Shown: piece by piece, positions 54,842 to 64,000 of the stretch
How the letters are laid out: each line of letters begins with the position of its first letter
Position numbering within the stretch: position 1 is the first letter of the stretch
Assembly (NCBI GenBank): GCA_944990035.1
Contig: CALYLX010000058.1
Coordinates: forward strand, 62,001-126,000
Direction of reading: 5' to 3'
Length of the DNA: 64,000 nucleotides
DNA from: Clitopilus passeckerianus
Taxonomy: Eukaryota > Basidiomycota > Agaricomycetes > Agaricales > Entolomataceae
The notes under the pieces: generated by a model
The model's input: only the letters and a program-made list of their open reading frames with translations
Told to the model about the DNA's origin: nothing
Databases searched by the model: none
Position numbers and translations under genes: made by a program

Positions 54842-57655
54842 ATGGCCTCGACACCTCCAGTCATCTTCAAGCGAACGAAGGCAAAGCCGAGTGCAAGAGC
54901 AAGGCAGGCGTCGCCAGACAGCGACAAAACAGAGAGCGTGCAGACTACGGAAGATGAATCGCCTATTAATTTGGCCTCGAAGCTCAAGAACAAGGCAAAA
55001 CGTTCGAAACTAAAGTCAAAGCTGAGCTTTGGAGGAGATGACGAAGAGGTTAGCGACTTGAAGCCTGACGAGCGCCATTTCTAACAGTAAAATGTATCAG
55101 GAAAGTGGAGGGGAAGTCTTTCAAGTTAAGAAATCGAACTTGAGTCAAAAGCTCAAGCTTGGGCAACATCCAGCGTAAGTGGTCTCGTTACCTTGCGAAA
55201 GCAGCAGCAAAAACGGCGTTTAGGAACATTCCATTGAACTTAGATCAAGCAAATATCTCTTCCAACCGTGGACCGACATATGATCAGGCGTACCTCAACG
55301 AACTGAAAGCTAGCACAATCACCAACAGACCAGCAGTTGCAAATAATTCATACGATGCGGATATTCCAATGGATGTGGACGACATGAGGATGACCATTGA
55401 CTCAGATAGCTCAGGTAATTCGTTTTACAGAATGTTTTGAATTGAATGCTGATTTCTTATCTAGCGATTGAGGCCATAATGCCATCGGAGGGCTCTATCA
55501 AAGAGGCCAAGGATCGCCGCGAACGCCTTCGCAAAACGGGCACTTCAACGGAGGAAGACTTTATCTCTCTGTCTGTGGTCCGTAGAAGCGACGAGTATCA
55601 AGGGCCTCATCCAGAAAGTCGGCTGATGAGAGAGGAAGATGACCTCGGACAAGGCGATGACGGTTAGTAAAGTTGAACTTTTTAAACGGTTTAGTCCGTC
55701 AAACTCAACTTCCTTGCAGAATTTGCGGAATATACCAGTGCTCATGAAAGGATAGCTTTGAGCAAGAAGTCTCGCAAACAAGAAGCGTCTCAGAGGCGGG
55801 ACGCAATGAAAGATATGATAGCTGACGCGTATGTGATCCCCACATCTACCTCAAGTTTGATTGTTTTGCTCACATGCTCCCTTGATAGCCAGGAGGAAGT
55901 GGATGAAGAATCTGCTGAATGGGAACAGGAACAACTTCGCCGAGGTGGCCACCTTGGCAGTGACTCTCGCGCAGCCTCCCCCAAAGTCAAAGAAACGTAC
56001 AAACCGGCGGCTAGTAAGCACTTTTGACTGGTCTCCATGTTAACTGACTAACACACCGCGACAGTACCGGAAATGACGCCTATCCCTACCCTCAACAACG
56101 CAATGTCACGCCTAGCGGAGCAGCTTGCAATGTTGACAACCTCCCATGCGTCAAATACGGCAGCCTTGGCTTCTCTTGGGAAGGAGCGCGAGGAACTTGA
56201 TAGCAGAGAAACCGAAATGAGGGACATGGTGGTTAGGGCTGAAGAGAAACGCGCCTGGTTCACCTCTTTTAAGGAATGGTTGGACAGCGTTGCAGATTTC
56301 TTGGACCAAAAAGTAAGCGTTTCCATTTTTATTTCATAGCATATATGCTAATGTTGTAACCAGTATCCCTTGTTGGACAAGCTTGAGGAAGAACAGCTCT
56401 CCCTACTCCAGGAGAGACGGGATATCATAATGACCCGTCGTAGACAAGAGGATGAAGACGATTTGACCGCTGTATTTGGGCCTCTACCACCAGAGCCAGA
56501 GACTGATGAGTCGAAACCTCAACCTACCGTCTCGAAACAAGAGCGGCGCGATGCTAGAATACAACGCCGTCGAAATCGACGTGCGCGCAATCTCAAGCAA
56601 CAAGATGAGGAAGGCTTCTCCACAGACTCATCTCTCCCGGACGAAGATGCCGCTTCATATGATGACGCTCTCAAAGACCTTCAAACGAGGAAAAAGGACG
56701 TTCTGGCTGATGTGAAAGCCGAAGAGTTCCTCGATCCTGGCAAAGGACGGTGGGGCGCTTGGCGGGACAAATACTCAGAAAGCTACGTAGGCGCATACGG
56801 TGGCTTAAATCTCGTCAGTGTTTGGGAGTTTTGGACAAGGCTGGAGATGGTCGGATGGAATTGCTTCGAGGTAAAGCTCTTGATTCCTTTCGCCTCGCCC
56901 AAACCAATATTGACTCCACTTTGCAGAAGCCTGCGAGTTTGGACACCTTCAAATGGTATCATGACCTCTATGCTTATTGTCGTCCTGATGGTGAGGATGA
57001 GTTGGGACCAGATGGTGACCTGGTTGCTTCGATGATAGTGAAGGCTGTCATTCCGAAGGTTGCTGCCATCATCGCTGGGGGAGCTTTAGATCCCTACTCA
57101 AGAAGTCATATTCGTCGGGTGGTGGATCTTTCGGAGGAAGTTGAAGCCCATGTAGCATCTCTCGAAGATGGTGGAATCAAGCGCCAGGCATGTATATTCC
57201 CCCTTCTCGGGGACTTTGTTACTGACCAGGGCAATAGGCACTGTGGAAGAGTGTATACATTGTCTTTGAAGCCGCCGTCAACCAGACAGAAGGGACATTG
57301 GACAAGTTCAAACCGACGAGGGCACGAGGACAACCTTTCAATCCCGAAGCGATCCTTACAAGAAGACGTTTCCTGGCTAGGCGTATCAAATTGTTACGCT
57401 GCATGGTTCTGTGGCGCAAACATACCGGGGAGCGGTTTGGCCTCGGAGTTCTCATAACTCGTCTCGTGGATGGGTGTTTCCTAGACGTTGCTCAGAGTGG
57501 CTGGGATATTGGAGGACATGAGCTTGCTCAAAAGGTACGTTCCCGAGATTCACCAAGCCCCGCCTCCAATATACTCACATCAGCATTTTTAGGTCATCAG
57601 TGCCCTACCTCAGGATCTGCTAGATTCGGGCTTGAGGCAAAGGCTGAGCGTATAA
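54842..57655 (+). CDS. GCFC-domain protein (PAXBP1/GCF-like, splicing-associated)
   Basis: ATG 54842 (MASTPPVIFKRTKAKPSARA); about ten introns. N-terminal part: basic and acidic disordered segments (LASKLKNKAKRSKLKSKLSF, KSNLSQKLKLGQHP, YDQAYLNELKAST, EDFISLSV). Middle: coiled-coil region (MSRLAEQLAMLTTSHASN, KEREELDSRETEMRD, LDKLEEEQLSLLQERRDII). C-terminal GCFC domain: YSESYVGAYGGLNLVSVWEF, TFKWYHDLYAYC, SMIVKAVIPKVAAIIAGGAL, DPYSRSHIRRVVDLSEEV, FLARRIKLLRCMVLWRK, ending LPQDLLDSGLRQRLSV at TAA 57653-57655. The order matches PAXBP1/GCF proteins, which bind the spliceosome disassembly or transcription machinery. The protein is nuclear by inference from its basic N-terminus. Confidence 0.8.
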
Positions 57656-58911
57656 TTAACTATTACTTTGTATTCTCTATACACCTCTCGATGGCTAAAA
57701 TTGCGCAGTATATTGGATACATGTCAGTCACGAAATTTGGCAAACTTCGTGGTTGGAATATACCAAACTGAGGACGCCCATTACATAAGCGCCTTTCCCA
57801 GCTTTCGACCATCACCATTGCTGCTGGCAATTTTTATTCTTACATTATCTATACGTTCAATGCTCTCAGTTCACAGACTATTAGCTGTCCGGAATTTGCC
57901 TGAAAGGATGGTCTCCACGTAACTTTGGCCTTGGCCTGCCAATCCAGCTTCTTGTCCAATCACGCGTATGGTGGGGCTCAACACCCGTACGGAGGTTCAT
58001 GGACCGCGCAGCACGGCCATGTGGAGGATGCCACCAGATCTGGCTTGAAATTTTCGCTAATGAATGGGGCTACTCGGAGGGAGCCTCGTAGTTGTACGTG
58101 GTGAAATGTTTTCCCTCTGAATTCCGAGCCTGGTATATTGGACTTCAAAGATGTCTGCTCGAGCATAATCTTCACTCGCGGCTTCATCCTCAACCAGCTC
58201 GAAAAGCAACTTACGAAGCAATTTTGACCCCAATGACTTGCCCTTGCGGGCAACCCTGTGTCATTGCGAGGTTCGTTCCGTTGTCGTACATCCAGATTCT
58301 GTCCATGTACAGTTGTATTCTTACGCTTCCCTCTTAATGACATCAGCATTTGCTCCAGCTGCCGTCAGCTGTGTATGAAACAAGCCTGTGCCTTCAAACA
58401 TCAAGACCTCGCTACTCTCACTGGAGCCACACTCATGTGCTACAAGCTTGCTTCTTGATGTCGAGATGACGAGGCAAATCACAGGTGCGTTGTCTACTCA
58501 GTCGAATTCATGGCTCTTGGGCAATTGCGTACATGCCCCCATGCGTCTATAACTTCACGATTGGTTAAGGGAAATTGCAGCCGTGGTGCTCATGCACCCC
58601 TGCTTGCAGTGCCGTAGCCTGCCGCTCGGCCTTCAATAATTCTCAGTTTGACTCCGCGCTCTCACGGAGAAGGCAACCCAAACGGATCTCGTTTACTTGG
58701 CCATCGTGACTGGCGGATGCTCCAACTCTCATCAGCCTTGGACAGAAATGGCTTACTCCAAACCAGGACCTCTATATGAAGTAGCGATAAAATAATGCAG
58801 CAACTCTAAACCACATAAGTTTGCCAACTGGCACAAGATCCCCGGAAGTTTCTTCTCTCAAATCCGCCACAATTCGAGCATCCTGCCACTTCTAATCCCT
58901 CCACTTGCCGA
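57656..58911. other. Intergenic region without recognised gene
   Basis: About 1.25 kb. Short frames at 58092-58337 (plus) and 58349-57978 (minus) have no motif. The last 150 bp, C/T-rich, precede the aquaporin start. Confidence 0.5.
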
Positions 58912-60336
58912 ATGTCCAGCTTACACGGCTCAAGCACGAGCTTCCGCAGGAGCTCGTTCACCAAGACGCACGAAAAAGGCTACACGTCAGACCACCAACA
59001 TATTGGCCATTACCAGGATGCCGATGGAGACCATACAACGTTCTATCCGAACAACTGGGCTCGATACCGGCAAGTGTTGGCGTCTCGGTCCAGATCGCCT
59101 GCAGTCTGACATTGCCCTGTAGAGAATACTTGAGAGAGCCCTTCGCTGAATTCTTGGGTGTAGCAATCCTTATCATCTTCGGTGACGGAGTCGTCTGTCA
59201 AGTCGTTCTCTCCGCGAATACAGGTGTAGCACCAACGCCCAAAGGGGTAAGTTTTAGACGCTTGCCTAAAGGACATTCCATGACGTATCTACTGCCATGC
59301 AGGAATACCTGTCCATCAGCTTTGGCTGGGCTATTGGCGTCGCAATAGCTGTCTGGGTATCAGGTGGTATTTCTGGTGGACATATCAACCCGGCAGTGAG
59401 TATAAGCCGGACGGGCTCCAAACATTTGACATGGTTCATGGTTTTGATTCCATTCATTACCTCTAGGTGACGTTAGCTTTTGCAACCTTCAGGGGATTCC
59501 CGTGGAGAAAAGTGCCAGTAAGAGCAATTAGTTTTGTCATGGGTATTTTGCCGAAGTTGCGTCGGCTAGATCTATATGTTGGCACAACTCATGGGCGGGC
59601 TCGTAGGTGCAGCGCTGGTCTACGCCAATTATGTCCATGCAATAGATGTCTTCGAGGGAGGCACAGGAGTTCGGACGCTGAAGACAGCCGGGTTGTTTTC
59701 CACCTATGCTGTTGGTTTCCCATCGCTTTCCGCGATAGCAGACTCTGATTTGAAATATCCAGCTCGACTACATGACCAACGTGTCAGCATTCTTTTCAGA
59801 GTTTCTGGCCTCCGGTGTCTTAATGATCGCAGTCTTTGCAATGTGCGATAACGGGAATATGCCACCTCCTCATGGATTGTCACCATTATACCTTTTCATC
59901 CTTATTCTTGGGATTGGGGCTTGTTTGGGAATGGAGACTGGCTATGCGATCAACCCTGCTCGAGATCTAGGCCCACGGATATTGTCTGCGATGGTGGGTT
60001 ACGGAAAGGCGGTGTTTACTTTCAGGAAGTGAGTCCTTCATCCAGGTTCACATCAGGACCAACGGTACTGACTGACGTCCGCCCAGTCACTACTGGTTGT
60101 GGTGTCCTGTCATTGCCCCGTTTCTTGGATGCCTCGTGGGTGGTGCACTGTACGACGCGTTTCTGTACAGGGGTGAAGAAAGCATTTTTAACAGGCCGTA
60201 AGTTTCCCAAATTACTCTAGTTTGTATTGTTCTTAACCTGTTGACTTGAAGGAACAAAGCTGCTCGTGAAAGAGCCCTGCATGCGCCTCCTGAGGAGCGT
60301 GAACGAGCACCAGCTGGTGGGGATCGGCATGTGTGA
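58912..60336 (+). CDS. Aquaglyceroporin (MIP family channel)
   Basis: ATG 58912 ([20 protein letters not shown]), a polar N-terminal extension of about 52 residues, then the channel: [32 protein letters not shown] (first NPA loop), [78 protein letters not shown] (second NPA loop, in pieces AINPARDLG), [17 protein letters not shown]. Asp directly after NPAR is the mark of glycerol-conducting members. Seven introns; the first (59070-59122) starts GCAAGT, a GC-AG intron. TAT-GCT/LDY junction at 59709 and others keep frame. Stop TGA 60334-60336. Transports glycerol or water across plasma or vacuolar membrane. Confidence 0.9.
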
Positions 60337-60796
60337 TGTTCGTTTTGAGAAATCGCAATAAACCTAGCGGATGGGGAACAGGAAATGTATCATAGATCTC
60401 TAAATCTTCCAACTAACTGTGTATATTAGCCTAGGAACTTACTAAACGCCAAAATAATAGGTTAGTATTCGACCTTTTTGAGCGCACTTTGATCATCGAA
60501 ACACAGCCACTTGTCCCTTCCTCATTCATGCCTTCACTGACAACCATCGAGTCATTTCTGCATCGGTAGCGGCAAATTGAACGTTGACGACGCGCTCAAT
60601 GCTGTAAAAACTTCACTTGACTCAGTCATGATCATTGCGGTTGCGGACTGCCTCGCGTCCCATTTCGAGCCTTTGTTCAAAAGATGAGCTCTTCTAAGGA
60701 AAACTCTCCAACCGGTGCCCCAGTGGTTACCGCCATTCACCCAGATTCTCCTTCACATCTGCTCAGCAGACGATTCCCTCTCGCACTCAAGTCACC
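60337..60796. other. Intergenic region
   Basis: 460 bp. A minus-strand frame at 60740-60552 has no motif. It is the 3' flank of the aquaporin and probable promoter of the next gene. Confidence 0.4.
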
Positions 60797-63061
60797 ATGG
60801 CTACCCGCGCGCTTCTTGCCCGGCTTCATCGTGATCTCGCTGAGTTAACTCAGAATCCATATCCCGGAGTCGCCATCTTCACTGATGAAGCTGACATCCG
60901 GAAGTTCTGCCTCGTGTTGAGCCCTCCTAGTGGGCCATGGACTGGCCTCAGGCTGCACTTTGATGTTCAGCTACCGGACAATTGGGTTTGTCGCATCCTT
61001 ATCAAGCAATATTGACCCTCATACTGATTGACTCTGTTCTAGCCTCTTTCCCCGCCTCGCGTAAGCTCCAGTGTCCATGGCATCGACCATCCCAATCTCT
61101 TTGGCAATTACATATGTTGTGACCTGTTGAAGGAGATGGAGTGGTTAGAGCTGGGCTACACAGGAGGTTACACCCCAGCGTTGACGCTGCGTGGCCTTTT
61201 CTTGCAATTTCTTACCTTCTTTTCCAGCACTAAAGTGAGCCCTTCTCATTTGTTGGCCATCTTACTTGACTTGGGACTTAATTAAATCTGTTGACAGGTC
61301 GAGCAAGATTACGGCTATACTGTTCATATTGGAGATTACAAACAAGCCAACTACATCCTTGGAAGCGATTTGGTTCGAGGTTCATCCATGTTCCACCACA
61401 ACGATCACCAGGACAAACTCGAGCGTCTTTGGCTCGGGAGTTCATCGGCTGAAGTACCGATTGGAACATACACTCCGGAAGGATATCCGGTCGCGCACAC
61501 GGCAAAGGCGATTAACGGAGGCTCTGATATGGTACACAAGCTCGAGCAGTCCAATCCCAGGTGGAAGACAACGTACGACCGCATTTCTGGATTCAGGTGC
61601 TCCAAGTGTTCGTACGGGTCGGACACCCATCCTGTCATGGCCTTCGACCCGTTCCACACGGCGAACAGTGGTTCAGAGGATGAACCCATGGACCGTGATG
61701 AGGCAGGCCCGGTGCCTTTCATGGTCTCACCCCCTCAGTGTCTTCTGGGCCTTTTAAATGATGATGTGCTCCTTTACCTGGCCGATCATCTTCTTGCGGA
61801 GTCTTTCAACACCTTCTCCGTCGCATACCCACGTTTCCACCGTCTGATCACAGACCATCATGTCGTTCTGCAACGCGAGCTTCGTTGCTTCTTCCTCCGG
61901 ATAGGTTTGAACGATACGATACTGGGCGTTGGGGTGGCTTTGGAGCCTAGGTCGAGAACGCTGTCCTCAGAATTCGACTGGCTAAGCCTTGAAGCGTTCA
62001 ACACCCACAAGGTCAGGAAGAGCATCCAGAAACGCGATTTCGGGTTCTTCCTTCCCCTCGCTTTCCACCGTGGCCATTTCACGAGAGCAGTGCGCGAGAT
62101 TTGGAGGCGGTTATACGAGTTGGACACGGCGGTGCAGCAGGCAGATGCGGCGATGGCAAGACGGCCAAGTACCGCACCATCGTTGCAGAAACCCCATGAA
62201 GCGGTTCGGGTCATCTACAAGATGATGAACAACATCGTTGTTTCACTCATGAAATCTTGCGATGATGTTCTCGACCGTCGAACGAATGGAGGATCCCACC
62301 GTTCACAACAGACTGTGCTCTTACATGCTTCTGAGCGGGCTGTGAACTCATACTGCCTCCTGTTTCACCTCTTGCTTTGCCTCTGCCGCAACTGCCCTGC
62401 CGTCCTCGCCGATGCAACAGAGAAGCTTCGCAAGTTCGCTCAAGTTCCCCAAAGCCGCTTGAAGCGGCATTGCCCCGACCTGGGAGAGCTGGTCGTTATG
62501 GTCAATCTCGTTCTCGCTCGACCACCCGTCAATGGTGCGACAATTTCCTGGGAGGTACTTAACGGGCCGTTCCTCGAGGAAACAATTACTCGGAACGTGC
62601 GCTGGGTTCTCAAGGATAGGCCGGAATTGGAGGTTATGGAAGCGGGTGTATCGGAATACCGACTCCAGCATACATTCGCCGGGAGCAAGACCAGCTTAAG
62701 GCTCATGATGTTCCAAATCACCTTCTTGGATATCTTCGTACGAGCCTACTCACGCAGCACCTCGAAGCTGGACGACAACTACGGCTTCCCGCTCCAAGAG
62801 CCGGGGCAGAAAGTAGGTTTGGCGGAAAGAATGGTGGATGAGGTGAAGGCAATTTATCAGGTTAAAACCTGGCCGGGATTCTTCCAGCGTGTACGATATC
62901 AGAAAGGGATGGGTTTCGGGAAGCAAATCTTTTCAGACATGTTGAGGGATGCTGTGAGAGTCAGCGGGACGCGGGGTTATCATGATCAAAAGTCTGCTAG
63001 GCAGTTGCATCTGCTAGGCCGAGATCGAGATCAGAAGGAACGACAGTGGGCACGAAGATAA
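60797..63061 (+). CDS. E2-like (UBC) domain fused to an F-box-like region
   Basis: ATG 60797. Three exons: the first ends at LPDNW, intron to PLSPPRVSSSVHG, then a second intron before VEQDYGYTVHIGDY and one long exon to 63061. The first ~150 residues resemble a ubiquitin-conjugating fold: RLHRDLAEL, an LP(D)NWPLSPPRV segment equal to the E2 YPxxPP turn, HPNLFGNYICCDLL with Cys at the E2 active-site place, and GGYTPALTLRGLFLQFLTFF in place of WxPA. After an acidic linker comes QCLLGLLNDDVLLYLADHLL, AYPRFHRLI, an F-box-like helix set, then a long alpha-helical region (MNNIVVSLMKSCDDVLD, LRLMMFQITFLDIFVRAYS). Both halves point to ubiquitin transfer, but activity is inference. Frame intact. Confidence 0.65.
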
Positions 63062-63772
63062 TGAGGAACTAATTGTACATGCAGCCTGAAAGAACTCAGA
63101 GCCATACATATTAATAGAGTAACAAACCCCTAATAACAATAACGATTTGGACAGCATTCTGGTCGAAGTGGTACGGAAAGTTAACTCAAGAGGGATCGTA
63201 TCATACGGCTCAGGTTTGTCCAGCCAGTCTTAGTATCCACAGGATAATCTGTAACAAGGAAATTGAAGTTGTTGATGAGTTGAAGGCTCTGGCGGGGTGG
63301 ACGTCCATGACAAGCAGTCCTGGTAGGCGCTAAACAAGCGCCTAGGAGAAACCATTGACATGCACTCCAGGTTTGGTCGGGTTTCAAAGTCCGGCGTCTC
63401 CAAGTCCCTTGCTCTTCACCCAGAGCCTTTCAAACACTGTGCCACATGTATTCAAACGGGTCTACTTTCAGAAATGCTGGCACAGAACACCTATGTCCAA
63501 TGTACCGACAAGCCCTTCTTCCCGACTCTCAGAGCCACCATCGTGAGATGAAAACTGTGAGTGAAGATGAGCTTCGCAGCCTAGCCAAAGGGAGAAGAGC
63601 CTCCCAATATATCTAGTCTCATTGCCGACAGCTATTCGGGACAAGCCCTTGCTTCTAACTAAGAACCGGTCAGGAACGTGGAAAAATATATTGACGGGAT
63701 TCATGCTTTCGACAGACTATTCAAACCTCGCTCTCCACCACTGACACATACGTGGAACATACGAAGAACAGC
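63062..63772. other. Intergenic region
   Basis: 710 bp. Two short overlapping plus-strand frames at 63355-63551 have no motif. The end is the probable promoter of the partial gene at the window edge. Confidence 0.4.
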
Positions 63773-64000
63773 ATGGCAGCCCCAGAATCTCTGACGATCG
63801 GCAACCTCAGTGGAAAATTCTCTTTGGTAGGGGCTTCATTTGGCTCCCTTGACTAAGAACTAATGAACAACCTCAGAACAAAGACCTCACTGACATGAAA
63901 TACGAAGTGCTCAAGCTTGCTGGGGTCAACTGGCTAGTTCGCAAAGCTCTCGATCTCGGGCAGCTTCATCTTGATATCAAGCATTACACTGACTCGGAAG
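63773..64000 (+). CDS. Partial gene: small uncharacterised lipocalin-like/LCCL-annotated fungal protein
   Basis: ATG 63773, MAAPESLTIGNLSGKFSL, intron 63827-63876 (GTAGGG...CCTCAG), then NKDLTDMKYEVLKLAGVNWL and VRKALDLGQLHLDIKHYTD running off the window. The pattern SLTIxNLSGKxxxNKxLSD...LQGVxWxxRKAI is a common small Agaricomycete family of about 250 residues with a lipocalin-like look and unknown role. Family call rests on the first 60 residues only. Confidence 0.55.

Noticed and set aside
57978..58349. Minus-strand 123-codon frame between GCFC gene and aquaporin
   Set aside because: No motif, no splice context and typical of random open frames of this length in this base composition.

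Overview
The window is nuclear DNA of a filamentous basidiomycete, most likely an Agaricomycete. Genes are dense and cut by many 45-65 nt GT-AG introns. They include lineage-typical families (FunK1 kinase, HNH-like proteins, DUF6533-like membrane protein) next to conserved eukaryotic genes (VDAC, mRNA 5'-triphosphatase, septation kinase, aquaglyceroporin). All gene models were read by eye from open frames, splice sites and family motifs; nothing was aligned by software.

Left part (1-26 kb) is accessory and decaying. It opens with a fragment of a hAT-like transposase gene, then an ABCC-type transporter that is almost complete but carries three in-frame stops and a lost splice donor. Next is a tandem pair of NYN-LOTUS proteins, one open and one broken by two stops. 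Three members of an HNH-endonuclease-like family follow, sharing the same four-exon structure. A 7.25 kb Ty3/gypsy chromovirus (two 486 bp LTRs differing at one base, 5 bp target duplication GGTGA) sits between two head-to-head HNH genes, and a related solo LTR (target duplication GGGAA) sits between two tail-to-tail HNH genes.

Middle part (26-45 kb) holds a Cdc7/SepH-like septation kinase with C-terminal armadillo-like repeats (minus), a DUF6533-like multi-pass membrane protein with two alternative 7-nt microexons (minus), a FunK1 kinase (plus), another Ser/Thr kinase with a long disordered tail (minus) and mitochondrial porin VDAC (plus).

Right part (45-64 kb) holds three small uncharacterised genes and a beta-trefoil lectin-like gene. 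A compact housekeeping block follows: CET1-like RNA triphosphatase, a Rad60/Esc2-like SUMO-like-domain protein, and a GCFC-domain splicing-factor-like protein that shares a 92 bp divergent promoter with the Rad60-like gene. The window ends with an aquaglyceroporin, a protein fusing an E2-like domain to an F-box-like region, and the start of one more gene.

The most unusual items are the NYN-LOTUS pair with complementary active-site changes, the HNH-like family around a very young retroelement, the retroelement's extra zinc-knuckle ORF and its slippery gag-pol junction, and the duplicated 7-nt microexon.
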